A DNA stretch of 64,000 bases from PALSA-612 sp963791225 (GTDB lineage Bacteria; Actinomycetota; Thermoleophilia; Gaiellales; Gaiellaceae). The DNA lies in contig CAWBRV010000008.1 of assembly GCA_963791225.1 (NCBI GenBank), forward strand, positions 1,054,001 to 1,118,000, read 5' to 3'. Numbering within the stretch: the first letter of the stretch is position 1; each line of letters begins with the position of its first letter. Of the stretch, positions 26,937 through 35,555 are shown piece after piece. A model generated the notes under the pieces. The model did not search any database. It had not been told where the DNA came from and worked only from the letters and a program-made list of their open reading frames with translations. The position numbers and the translations under genes were made by a program.

Positions 26937-27195
26937 TAGCTACCCGCCGCCGAGCCGAGCGTCCTCGAGATCCGACTCGCGGAACACCTCCCCGCTCCAC
27001 CAGGTCGCTGATCTCGCCCGACCGCCGCAGCTCCACCGCTGCCGCCTGCTCGCCGTCGAGCAGCTCGCTGCGCAGCGGACGCACTTCTCAGCCTTGCTGT
27101 CTGCATCACCATCATTGCGCGCCTCGTACTGCGCCAGCCGCAGATCGAACGTGTTGCCGAGCCGCTGCGGCACGCTCGGGTCGACCTAAGGCTCG
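26937..27195 (-). pseudogene. Decayed copy of Na+/H+ antiporter 3' end
   Basis: Matches the last ~85 codons of the antiporter at 30402-31997 at roughly three-quarters identity by eye: QRLGNTFDLRLAQYEARNDG corresponds to QRLRDTFDLRLAQYAARKDG, and both end in a DLEDARLGGG motif. The copy is broken by frame shifts (about 27075 and near 26985) and has no 5' part. It lies at the right edge of the HTH/nuclease region and in the same orientation as the real gene, 3.2 kb away. Evidence of past duplication or insertion at this locus. Confidence 0.75.
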
Positions 27196-27221
27196 TCGTG
27201 CGACTCTGCGAGCCGGGCGAG

Positions 27222-27766
27222 TCATGTCCAGGGCAACGTGTCCCAGTACTCCGGCCGCCCCGGCTGCGGGCGCTGGAACCGCGCGTACGCCTCCCCGGGT
27301 TCGGCGTTGCCTCCTCCGCGCTCGCGTCGTACTTCGCCGCCAGCTCGGACTTCGGGTAGCGCAGCGTCTCCGTCTCGTGGCGCGCGCCGACTGCCAGGAC
27401 GATCGCCGGGCCGTCGCCCGCGCCCACGATCACGTGCTCGGTTCCGGCCGGGCAGTGGAAGAAGTCCCAGGCCTTGAGCGGCCGCTCCTCCTCGTTCACG
27501 AGCAGCATTGCCTCGCCGGCCAGCATCAGGAAGTCCTCCTGCGCGCTCTCCTCGTGGTACAGGCAGAGCGGCTCCCCCGGCTGGAGGACGCTGATGTTGA
27601 TCCCGAGCTCCGGGAAGTGAGCGTTCTCTCGGCTCTCGAAGACGCAGCCGGAGCCGAACGCGTGGTGCGTCATCCACTTGGTGTCGCGCACGTTCAAGAC
27701 GAACCAGCCCGCGCCGTCCGGCTCGAGCCCGCCGTCGACGTCCTTGAGCGCAGCTTCCTCGATCAC
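27222..27766 (-). CDS. Cupin protein with C-terminal frame break
   Basis: About 180 aa if one slip near 27305 (GGGG/CCC run) is repaired. The cupin barrel shows LCLYHEESAQEDFLMLAGEA and AWDFFHCPAGTEHVIVGAG, with a metal-type His, Glu and late His set. The repaired C-terminus reads EAYARFQRPQPGRPEYWDTLPW, as expected for this family. GTG at 27766 follows an AGGAGAGG site. Role unknown; cupins of this type are often sugar- or small-molecule-binding. Divergent from the E1-alpha gene. Confidence 0.75.
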
Positions 27767-27813
27767 TTGCCTCTCCTCTCGCGTTGACGGTCGGTTCTCG
27801 CTAGCGTCGCGCC

Positions 27814-28785
27814 ATGGACGATCTCGGCCTCTCGCGGGACGCGTTGATTGGTTTCTACCGTTCCATGCTCGTCACGCGGCGGCTCGAGGAGACCGGGCAC
27901 ACGCTCTACAAGCAGGGGAAGATCCCCGGCTCGTTCTACACCGGGCGTGGGAACGAGGGCGCCTCTGTCGGCGTCGCCGCTGCGATGGCGCCCGAGGACG
28001 TCGGCACGCCGCTGCACCGCAACGTCGGCGTCCACGTCCACCGCGGCACCGAGCCGTGGCGGATCTTCGCCAACTACCTCGGCCGCGTCGACGGGTCTTC
28101 CCGCGGGCGGGACGGGAACATCCACCTCGGCGACATCGACCGCGGGCAGATCACGATCGTCAGCCATCTGCCGGCGATGCTTCCGGTCGTCGTCGGCTGC
28201 GCGCTCGCCTTCCGCATCCGCGAGGAGTCGCGGGTGGCGGTGGGCTGGTTCGGCGAGGGTGCGTCGGCGAGGAGCGACACTCACGAGGCGATGAACCTCG
28301 CCGGCGTCCGGCAGCTCCCGGTCGCGTTCGTGTGCGACAACAACCAGTGGGCGTACTCGACGCCCGCGCACCTCGAGTACGCCTGCGAGCGGCTGTCCGA
28401 CCGCGCCCGGGCGTACGGCTTCGAGGGCGTCACGGTCGACGGCACCGACGTGCTCGCCGTCTACCGCGAGGCGAAGCGCGCGATCGACAAGGCCCGGGCG
28501 GGCGGCGGCCCGACGCTGATCGAGTCGGTCACGCTGCGCATGGAAGGCCACGCCGTGCACGATGACGCGTTCTACGTGCCCGACGAGATGCTGTCGGCCT
28601 GGGCCGAGCGCGACCCCGTCGAGCGCCACCGCGCCTGGCTCGGCGAGCACGCCGAGTTCACCGACGCCGAAGACGAAGCGCTGCTCGCCGAGGTGACGTC
28701 GACGCTGCGCGACGCCCTTCGCCGGGCCGAGGCATCACCGCTCCCCGACCCGGCAACCCTCACCGACGGCGTCTACGCTCAGTAG
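27814..28785 (+). CDS. 2-oxo acid dehydrogenase E1 alpha subunit (orphan)
   Basis: A 323-aa thiamin-diphosphate-dependent E1 alpha of the pyruvate/branched-chain or acetoin dehydrogenase family. The cofactor motif is GEGASARSDTHEAMNLAG (residues ~149-166) followed by VCDNNQWAYST, with the substrate-binding HRNVGVHVHRG (residues 68-78) near the phosphorylation-loop region. The expected partner E1 beta, E2 and E3 genes are absent from both sides, which is unusual. It may pair with a beta subunit elsewhere. Start ATG at 27814. Stop overlaps the DsrE gene by 7 nt. Confidence 0.88.
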   Translation: MDDLGLSRDALIGFYRSMLVTRRLEETGHTLYKQGKIPGSFYTGRGNEGASVGVAAAMAPEDVGTPLHRNVGVHVHRGTEPWRIFANYLGRVDGSSRGRDGNIHLGDIDRGQITIVSHLPAMLPVVVGCALAFRIREESRVAVGWFGEGASARSDTHEAMNLAGVRQLPVAFVCDNNQWAYSTPAHLEYACERLSDRARAYGFEGVTVDGTDVLAVYREAKRAIDKARAGGGPTLIESVTLRMEGHAVHDDAFYVPDEMLSAWAERDPVERHRAWLGEHAEFTDAEDEALLAEVTSTLRDALRRAEASPLPDPATLTDGVYAQ

Positions 28786-29141
28786 CTGAACACGGTCGTG
28801 TCGTCTCCGGCCCACTCCCACATCGGCGTGGCGCCGGCGACCTTCGTGTTCGCGACCATCTCGCTCTCGGAAAGCCCGCGCGCGCTGAGGCAGATGGGGC
28901 AGAGCCAGAGCTCGCCGCCGCCGTCCGCGAACTGCTGAAACAGGCGCTCGAGCGGCGGGCAGCCCTCGCAGGCCTCACCCTTCGCCTCGCCGGGCAAGCC
29001 GAGACGCACCGCGTCCTTCGTCGCCCAGATGACGACGGACTTGCCCTGTTCGACCGCGGCCGTCGCCACGAGGAACGCAACCAACACTCGCTCCGCATCC
29101 TCCATTCCGGTCGCGAGGTTGACGAGCACTTTCCCCGGCAT
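28779..29141 (-). CDS. DsrE/DsrF-like sulfur-relay protein
   Basis: 120 aa. The DsrE fold is suggested by KVLVNLATGMEDAERVLVAFLVA and the alternating strands VVIWATKDAV and ELWLCPICLSARGL. Two cysteine pairs (CEGCPP, LCPICL) could carry a persulfide. Such proteins move sulfur in thiosulfate oxidation or tRNA thiolation, but some have no known sulfur role. ATG at 29141 with AGGAAGGAG upstream is preferred over the longer frame to 29204. Stands alone. Confidence 0.72.
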   Translation of the reverse strand: MPGKVLVNLATGMEDAERVLVAFLVATAAVEQGKSVVIWATKDAVRLGLPGEAKGEACEGCPPLERLFQQFADGGGELWLCPICLSARGLSESEMVANTKVAGATPMWEWAGDDTTVFSY

Positions 29142-29322
29142 TTTTCGGCTCCTTCCTCGGTGATTCGTTCTCGCCCGCCCGGATCGTATTCGGCAGTCCG
29201 CCACTAAGCTGAAGAACCGTGCGCGAGAACCGCTCTACCCCCACGGCCACGGCAATCCCCGTCCTCATCGAGTCGTGGGGCAGAACGCTGCTCGTTTCGG
29301 ACCAGGAGGGCTGACTCTGTCG

Positions 29323-30405
29323 GTGCACCAGCTCACCAGAACGCAGGCCCGGCGCATCGCGGTTCGCGCACAACTCCTCGACGCACCCCGGCCGACGGAC
29401 CTGGTCGCGGTCGTGCACCGGCTGACGCTGCTGCAGATCGACCCGACCGCGGCGATCGCGCCCAGCGCGGACCTCGTCGCCTGGAGCCGCCTCGGCTCGA
29501 CGTACCAGCCGGCCCACCTCAAGCAGGCCCTGGAGCAGGACCGCACGCTGTTCGAGCACAACGCGCTGGTGCGGCCGATGAGCGACCTGGGCCTGTGTCT
29601 TGCTGCCGCGGCCGACTGGCCGAGCCACGAGAAGATCCGCGTCTGGCTCCGCGAGAACGACCGCTTCCGGCGCGACATCCTCGACCTCCTCGGCAGCGCG
29701 GGGCCGATGACGTCGCGCGACATCCCGGACACGTGCGTGGTGCCGTGGGCCTCGACGGGGTGGACGAACAACCGCAACGTCACCCGGATGCTGGAGTTCC
29801 TGATGGTGCCCTGCGAGGTCGCCATCGCCGGGCGCGTCGGCCGCGAGCGGCTCTGGGACCTCCCCGAGCGCGTGTACCCGGCCGACGTCGTCGTCCCGAC
29901 GGTCGAGGAGGCCGAACGGATCAGGAACGAGCGGCGGCTCGCCTCGCTCGGAATCGCCCGGCAGAAGATGCGAGCGATGCCGATCGAGGCGATCCACGTC
30001 GGCGAGGCCGGCGAGCCGGCCGTCGTCGAGGGCGTCAAGGGCGAGTGGCGCGTCGACCCGACCCTGCTCGGCGAGGACTTCGAAGGGCGGACGGCGCTGC
30101 TGTCGCCGTTCGACCGGCTCGTCTACGACCGCGACCGCGCCCTGGAGCTGTTCGACTTCGAGTACACGCTCGAGATGTACAAGCCCGCCGCCAAGCGTCG
30201 CTGGGGCTACTTCGCGCTCCCGGTGCTCCACTACGACCGGCTGGTCGGGAAGGTCGACGCAGTCGCGGACCGCAAGGCCTCCGTGCTGCGGGTGAACGCG
30301 ATCCACGAGGACGTCAGGTTCACGCGCGCGATCGCCAAAGCCGTGCAGGCCGAGCTGGACGATCTCGCCTCCTGGCTCGAGCTGGATGCGGTCGAGCGCG
30401 TCTAG
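29323..30405 (+). CDS. YcaQ-like winged-helix DNA glycosylase family protein
   Basis: 360 aa. It starts LTRTQARRIAVRAQLLD and contains LLQIDPTAAIAPSADLVAWSRLG, the Q-x-D pattern of YcaQ/AlkX-type interstrand-crosslink glycosylases, then HNALVRPMSD and a later LLSPFDRLVYDRDRALELFDFEYTLE with the RLVxDR signature. Family members unhook DNA crosslinks, though many are only predicted. GTG at 29323 with AGGAGGG upstream; a GTG at 29275 is possible. Its stop overlaps the antiporter stop by 4 nt. Confidence 0.8.
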   Translation: MHQLTRTQARRIAVRAQLLDAPRPTDLVAVVHRLTLLQIDPTAAIAPSADLVAWSRLGSTYQPAHLKQALEQDRTLFEHNALVRPMSDLGLCLAAAADWPSHEKIRVWLRENDRFRRDILDLLGSAGPMTSRDIPDTCVVPWASTGWTNNRNVTRMLEFLMVPCEVAIAGRVGRERLWDLPERVYPADVVVPTVEEAERIRNERRLASLGIARQKMRAMPIEAIHVGEAGEPAVVEGVKGEWRVDPTLLGEDFEGRTALLSPFDRLVYDRDRALELFDFEYTLEMYKPAAKRRWGYFALPVLHYDRLVGKVDAVADRKASVLRVNAIHEDVRFTRAIAKAVQAELDDLASWLELDAVERV

Positions 30406-31997
30406 CCGCCGCCGAGGCGGGCGTCCTCGAGGTCGAGCTCGCGGAACACCTCACGCTCGACCAGGTCGCTGATCGCGCCTGACCGACGCAGCTCGACGAC
30501 CGCCGCGCGTTCAGCGTCCAGGAGCTCGCGGCGCAGTCGCCGCGACGCGCGGACGCGCTTCTCCGCCTTCGGGTCCGCCTCGCCGTCCTTGCGCGCTGCG
30601 TACTGGGCGAGGCGCAGGTCGAAGGTGTCCCGGAGGCGCTGGACGACGTTCGGGTCGACCCACTTCTCGTCGTGCAGCTCCTCCAGGCGCGCGAGCCCCG
30701 CCTCCATCGCGCGGGTCCACGCATACGCCTCCTCCTGCGGCTCGCGCGGGTCGGTCGGCAGGTCGACCGCGCGTGCGAGCACCGGCAGTGTCAGCCCCTG
30801 GATCACGAGCGTGACCACGATCACCGCGAAGGCGAGGAACACGATCAGGTTGCGCTCCGGGAACCCCGCCCCCGAGTCGGTCGCGAACGGCAGCGCGAGC
30901 GCGGCCGCCAGCGTCACCGCGCCGCGCATGCCGCACCACGCAAGCACCGCGAGCGCGCCGTTCGTCGGCATCCGTTCGGGGTCGCGGATCAGCGGGATGA
31001 TCCGCCACTGCAGATGTGCGGCCGCGAACGACCACGCGATACGGGTCGCGATCACGGCTCCGCTCACGGCCGCGCCCCACAGCACGAGGTCTCCGGTCGA
31101 CCGGTTCGAGATCCCCTCGACGATCGGGCGCAGTTCGAGGCCGACGAGCGTGAACAGGATCGCGTTCAGCATGAAGGTGACGATCTCCCAGACCGCCTGG
31201 CCCTGGAGCCGCGTTCTCGCCGTCGTCAGCTCCGGCGTGTACCAGCCCATGTACAGCCCGACCGTGACCGCCGCCAGCACGGCGGAGACGTCCAGAGCCT
31301 CCGCGGGCAGGAAGGCGAAGTAGCCGGACAGGAGGGCGATCGCGATCTCGGTCGGCGAATGGTCGATCCGCCGGCGGATCTGGCGGATGACGAAGCCCAC
31401 GCCCAGCCCGACGGCGATGCCACCGATGACCGAGACGAAGAACTTCCACGTCGCGTGCCCGAGCGAGAACGAGCCCGTGACCGCTGCGACGACCGCGAAG
31501 CGATAGACCACCAGGGCAGTCGAGTCGTTCAGCAGCCCTTCGCCCTCGATGATCGACACGAGCCGCCGCGGCAGACCGACTCGGTTTGCGATCAGCGAGG
31601 CCGCCAGCGGGTCGGTCGGCGCGACGATCGCCCCGAGCACGAACGCAGCCGGCCACGGCATGCTCGGGATCACCGCGTGCGCAACGACCGCGACGACGCC
31701 CACCGTCGCGAACACGAGCCCGATCGACAGCGACGCGATCGGGCGGAACTCCCGGCGCAGGTCGCGGATCGACGTGTTGTAGGCGGTCGAGTAGAGGAGC
31801 GGCGGCAGGATCCCGAACAGCACGATCTTCGGGTTCAGCTCCGGGTGCGGGAGGCCGGGGATCAACGCGAGCACGATGCCCGCGAGGACGAGCAGGATCG
31901 GGTATGCGATCCGCAGGACGAGCGCGCCGACGAGCGCACCGGTCGCGATCGCGAGCAGGGCGAAGATCACCAGCGAGTCGTGAGCGCTGAGTGTCAC
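30402..31997 (-). CDS. CPA1-family Na+/H+ antiporter
   Basis: A 531-aa protein with about 12 helices over residues 8-410. GILPPLLYSTAYNTS and the exchanger core LGAIVAPTDPLAASLIANRVG, with the Asp pair (N/D-type APTDP), and EGEGLLNDSTALVVYR are the typical NhaP/CPA1 signatures. Residues 420-531 form a charged helical cytoplasmic tail. It exchanges Na+ or K+ for protons across the inner membrane. A decayed copy of the tail lies at 26937-27195. GTG start at 31997. Neighbour on the right is the flavin monooxygenase gene on the same strand, 28 nt away. Confidence 0.92.
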   Translation of the reverse strand: MTLSAHDSLVIFALLAIATGALVGALVLRIAYPILLVLAGIVLALIPGLPHPELNPKIVLFGILPPLLYSTAYNTSIRDLRREFRPIASLSIGLVFATVGVVAVVAHAVIPSMPWPAAFVLGAIVAPTDPLAASLIANRVGLPRRLVSIIEGEGLLNDSTALVVYRFAVVAAVTGSFSLGHATWKFFVSVIGGIAVGLGVGFVIRQIRRRIDHSPTEIAIALLSGYFAFLPAEALDVSAVLAAVTVGLYMGWYTPELTTARTRLQGQAVWEIVTFMLNAILFTLVGLELRPIVEGISNRSTGDLVLWGAAVSGAVIATRIAWSFAAAHLQWRIIPLIRDPERMPTNGALAVLAWCGMRGAVTLAAALALPFATDSGAGFPERNLIVFLAFAVIVVTLVIQGLTLPVLARAVDLPTDPREPQEEAYAWTRAMEAGLARLEELHDEKWVDPNVVQRLRDTFDLRLAQYAARKDGEADPKAEKRVRASRRLRRELLDAERAAVVELRRSGAISDLVEREVFRELDLEDARLGGG

Positions 31998-32025
31998 CGC
32001 CGTACTCTCTCAATCGCGCCTGTCG

Positions 32026-33156
32026 CTACGGACGAACGGCGTGTGCGAGCTGCTTCGCCTGGATGCCGGCGACCCGGAGGGCGCCCCCGAGCGTCAGCTG
32101 GAAGCCGGCGAAGACGAGACCGGGCGCCGAGGGATGCTCGCGAGGGGCGTGGACGACAGGCTCGGCGCGCTCGTCGAGAACGCCGAGATGGCCGACGAGC
32201 GGCTCCAGGCCGGTGCGAAAGCCGGTCGCGGCGACGACGGCGTCGACGTCGACCGCGCTGCCGTCGGCGAGAAGCGCGCGTCCGCCGTCGAACCGCTCGA
32301 CCGCGGGGACGATGCGGACCCGACCGTCCTGGACGGCCTTCGCGAAGCCGACGTCGAGAGTCGGGATCACCCGCCGGCGCAGGAAGTCGGAGTACGGCCG
32401 CTCGGGCGCAGGCAAGCCCTGGGCGGTCATGTCCGGCAAGGAGACGCGGCGCATCGTCCGAGCGACGCGGTCGACCACCGGCACCGGGAGATGCGAGGAC
32501 GCGATTCCGAACAGCTGGCTCGGCATGCCGAGCGTGTCGCGACGGACGAGGCTCGGCGGCGTCCGCAACGCAACGAGCACGTCGCCCGCGCCGCCCGCCG
32601 CGAGGTCGGCGGCGATTTCCGCGCCCGAGTTCCCGGCGCCGACGACGAGGACGCGGCGACCCACATACGGCGACGGGTTGCGGTAGTCGGCGGAGTGCAC
32701 GATCTCTCCGGCGAAGGCGCCCGGCCAGTCCGGAACGAACGGCACGTCGTTGAAGCCGGTCGCGACGACGACGCGCGCTGCGTCGAGCTCGCCGTCCGTG
32801 GTCTCGACCAGCCAACCGGTGTCGCCGCGCGCGATACGCACCACCGCGACGCCGGTCTGCACCTCGAGCGCGTGGTGTGCCGCATAGCGCTGCAGGTACT
32901 CGAGCACGCGCTCGTGCGTCGGCCACTTGCCGAAGTTGCGAGGCATCCGGTAGCCGGGCAGGGAGGAGAGCCAGCGGACCGTGTGCAGCCGCAGCCGGTC
33001 GTACCGCTTCGTCCACGCCTCGCCGACGGCGCCGCGCTCGACCACGACGACGCGAGCACCGGCCTGCTGCAGCATCGCCACGCAAGCCAGCCCGGCCGGC
33101 CCGGCCCCGACCACGACGATCTGGCCGCCGCGTCCCTGGGTCGTCAGCCCGGCCAT
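32026..33156 (-). CDS. FAD-dependent monooxygenase (FMO/Baeyer-Villiger-like)
   Basis: 376 aa. Two Rossmann motifs are present: IVVVGAGPAGLACVAML near residue 13 for FAD and VLVVGAGNSGAEIAADLAAGG near 168 for NADPH, with VVATGFNDVPFVPDWPG between them. The fingerprint FGKWPTHERVLEYLQRYA and a late AATGFRTGLEPLVGHLG are typical of flavin monooxygenases. ATG at 33156 with AAAGAGG upstream is chosen; the open frame continues to 33300 without similarity. Substrate unknown. Divergent from the SDR gene, which may act on the same compound. Confidence 0.85.
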   Translation of the reverse strand: MAGLTTQGRGGQIVVVGAGPAGLACVAMLQQAGARVVVVERGAVGEAWTKRYDRLRLHTVRWLSSLPGYRMPRNFGKWPTHERVLEYLQRYAAHHALEVQTGVAVVRIARGDTGWLVETTDGELDAARVVVATGFNDVPFVPDWPGAFAGEIVHSADYRNPSPYVGRRVLVVGAGNSGAEIAADLAAGGAGDVLVALRTPPSLVRRDTLGMPSQLFGIASSHLPVPVVDRVARTMRRVSLPDMTAQGLPAPERPYSDFLRRRVIPTLDVGFAKAVQDGRVRIVPAVERFDGGRALLADGSAVDVDAVVAATGFRTGLEPLVGHLGVLDERAEPVVHAPREHPSAPGLVFAGFQLTLGGALRVAGIQAKQLAHAVRP

Positions 33157-33250
33157 CGAAACCTCTTTCCCGAGAACGACGAGCCGGGAAACCGTAGCGT
33201 CTTGCGCCGAGCCGCACGGCTTCACGAGCGGAGCGCGATAGGCTCGGCCG

Positions 33251-34081
33251 GTGAACGTCTCGTCTCGGTTCGACGTGGGCGGGTTCGGCGTCGTCGTCAC
33301 CGGCGGTGCCAGCGGGCTCGGGCTCGCGTACGGCGAGGTGCTCGCGGCGCACGGCGCCCGGGTGACGCTGATCGACGTCGACGGCGACGGAGTCAGAGCG
33401 CAGGCGTCCCGGTTGCAGGCCGAGGGGCTCGACGTGCGTGGCGCCGTCGCCGACGTGACCGATCACGCGGCTCTCGACCGCGCGATCGACGAGGCGGCGA
33501 CCGAGTACGGCCGACTCGACGTCGCGTTCGCGAACGCCGGCGTCGACTCGGGTCCGGGCTTCGTCGCCGGCTGGGCCGGCAGCGAGCGGCCGCGCGTGGA
33601 GGAGGGCGCGCTCGAGCGCTATACCGACGAGCGCTGGAACCGGGTGATCGACATCAATCTGAACGGCATCTTCGCCACCGCGCGGGCAGCCGTCCGCCAC
33701 ATGCGTCCGCGGGGCTACGGCAGGATCATCATCACGACGTCGGTGGCGGCGACAAAGGTCGAGCCCGTTATCGGCTCCGCCTACATGGCGGCAAAGGCCG
33801 GCGCCAAGCACCTCATGCACTCCCTGGCGCTCGAGCTCGCGGCCTACGGCATCACTGCCAACGCGATCGCGCCGGGGTTCTTCGTCACCAACATCGGCGG
33901 CGGGCACGCGCACGACCCCGACCTCCAGGCCGCCGTCGCGAAGGACGTCCCGATGCACCGGGTCGGTCAGCCGGACGACATCAAGGCTCTCGCGCTCTTC
34001 CTCGCGTCGCCGGCCTCGGAGTACATCACCGGGCAGGAGATCGTGATCGACGGCGGCTGGGCGCTCGGGATCGCGGACTGA
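33251..34081 (+). CDS. Short-chain dehydrogenase/reductase
   Basis: 276 aa, classical SDR. Cofactor motif TGGASGLG (residues ~18-25), AxADVT, NAG in FANAGVDSG, and the catalytic Ser-Tyr-Lys as TSVAAT then SAYMAAKAG. C-terminal IDGGW motif. Asp at 43 after the second strand favours NAD(H). Divergent pair with the flavin monooxygenase, starts 94 nt apart. GTG start. Likely an alcohol or hydroxy-acid dehydrogenase; substrate unknown. Confidence 0.92.
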   Translation: MNVSSRFDVGGFGVVVTGGASGLGLAYGEVLAAHGARVTLIDVDGDGVRAQASRLQAEGLDVRGAVADVTDHAALDRAIDEAATEYGRLDVAFANAGVDSGPGFVAGWAGSERPRVEEGALERYTDERWNRVIDINLNGIFATARAAVRHMRPRGYGRIIITTSVAATKVEPVIGSAYMAAKAGAKHLMHSLALELAAYGITANAIAPGFFVTNIGGGHAHDPDLQAAVAKDVPMHRVGQPDDIKALALFLASPASEYITGQEIVIDGGWALGIAD

Positions 34082-34089
34082 GGCGGCGG

Positions 34090-35544
34090 CTACGGCGCAG
34101 CTTCGAGCGCCGGTGCGACCGGAACGGCCACGCCGCCAGACGTGTCTCGGTCGTTCCGGTCGAACTTCTGCCAACGCCGTTCTCCGCGGAAGAAGCCGAC
34201 CGTCCCCTTGATCCGGGCCCAGGCGAGGATTGGCCGGTATGCGACGAGCTCGAGCGGACCGAGCGCGACCAGCCTCGTCAGGTCGCGGACACGGTAGTCG
34301 CGGCTCGACGCGTCCTCGAGCCAGATTCCGGCTGTGGCCAGGAGCGCGTTTGCGAACGTGATCACCCCGAGGAAGAGAGCAAACTCGCGCCAGTCGAAAA
34401 GGCCGAGCACGACGGCGAGCACGACGCTGACGGTGCCTACGACCTCCAACACCGGTGCGAGCGCCTCAGACAGGACGAAGAATGGCGTGCCGACGAGGCC
34501 GACGGTCTTGTAGCGCGGGTTGCCGATCATCCGGCGGTAGTGCCAGATGGTCTCGAGCGTCACCCGCTGCCAGCGCGCCCGCTGACTGACGAGGGCTCGG
34601 GCCGACGCCGGGCCTTCCGTCGTCGCGACCTTGTCCGGGAGCGCCACGATCCGGTAGTCGCGACCGGTCCGTAGCAGGTGCTCGTGGATCCGAAAGGTGA
34701 TCTCGATGTCCTCACAGCTGAACTCCGGCGAGAATCCACCTACTTCGTCGACGACGTCCCGCCGGTAGAGCATGAACGCACCGCTCGTGCAGAGCATGAA
34801 GCCGAGCCGGCTCCAGGCGAGGCGATCGTTGAGGAAGGATCGCAGGTACTCGAGGTGCTGGAACGACCCCAGGAACGAGACGTCGGCGACGTCGCGAGAA
34901 CCGTCGCCACGACTCACGTGGGCTTCCGGCCTGGTCGAGACACCGATTCGGCTCGTGACCCCGATCACCCGCACGGGGTCGCGGTGTACTGGAGTCATCG
35001 CCCTGACCAGGGCGCGGCAGTCGTAGATCGTGTCCCCATCCACGCAGCACACGTACGGAAAGCGGCAGAAGTCGAGGCCGAGATTGAGGGCGCTCGCCTT
35101 CGAGCCGCCGTTGACCGGGCTGTCGACGACCGTGAGGCGGGCATCAGTCCGGCTGCGATAGGTCACGGGATCGGTGCCGCGCGAATAGGTCTGCCGGGCG
35201 AACGTCGCCCGCCGCTCCAGGGCGAACTCGCGCTCGAGGACGGCGAGTGTGCCGTCGCTCGAACCGTCGTTGACGACGACGATCTCGTGCTGGGGATACT
35301 CGAGGTCGAGCAGCGAGCGGACAACCGGGACGATTACGGCCTCCTCGTTATAGGCCGGAACGAGCACGCTGACCGGCATCACGTATCCCGACGCGAAGAT
35401 CGCGTCGACGCTCTCGGCCCGCCGTTGCCGGATGCGCCTGCCGTTCTCGACGGCGGAGAGGCCGAGCAGCACGACGTCGAAGAGGAAGATCACGCCGAGA
35501 TAGGCGAAGCACGCGAGAACCATCCAATGGAGTGCCTCGGTCAA
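34090..35544 (-). CDS. Family 2 processive glycosyltransferase (membrane)
   Basis: 484 aa. N-terminal helix, then a GT-A domain: VSVLVPAYNEEAVI (about 58), VVNDGSSDGT, DGD near residue 168, CEDIE near 278, and QRARWQR near 320 (the QxxRW motif of processive synthases), then four C-terminal helices. This is the layout of poly-GlcNAc (PgaC/IcaA) or hyaluronan-type synthases. It likely polymerises a surface polysaccharide. The HEAT-repeat gene 11 nt upstream and a lone LuxR-type HTH gene are on the same strand. Confidence 0.88.
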   Translation of the reverse strand: MTEALHWMVLACFAYLGVIFLFDVVLLGLSAVENGRRIRQRRAESVDAIFASGYVMPVSVLVPAYNEEAVIVPVVRSLLDLEYPQHEIVVVNDGSSDGTLAVLEREFALERRATFARQTYSRGTDPVTYRSRTDARLTVVDSPVNGGSKASALNLGLDFCRFPYVCCVDGDTIYDCRALVRAMTPVHRDPVRVIGVTSRIGVSTRPEAHVSRGDGSRDVADVSFLGSFQHLEYLRSFLNDRLAWSRLGFMLCTSGAFMLYRRDVVDEVGGFSPEFSCEDIEITFRIHEHLLRTGRDYRIVALPDKVATTEGPASARALVSQRARWQRVTLETIWHYRRMIGNPRYKTVGLVGTPFFVLSEALAPVLEVVGTVSVVLAVVLGLFDWREFALFLGVITFANALLATAGIWLEDASSRDYRVRDLTRLVALGPLELVAYRPILAWARIKGTVGFFRGERRWQKFDRNDRDTSGGVAVPVAPALEAAP

Positions 35545-35555
35545 GCGTCAGCCTC

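Noticed and set aside
26443..27084. 213-codon minus-strand open frame
   Set aside because: A chance join of the decayed antiporter tail with the antisense-frame reading of the two tiny HTH genes; it has no coherent domain.
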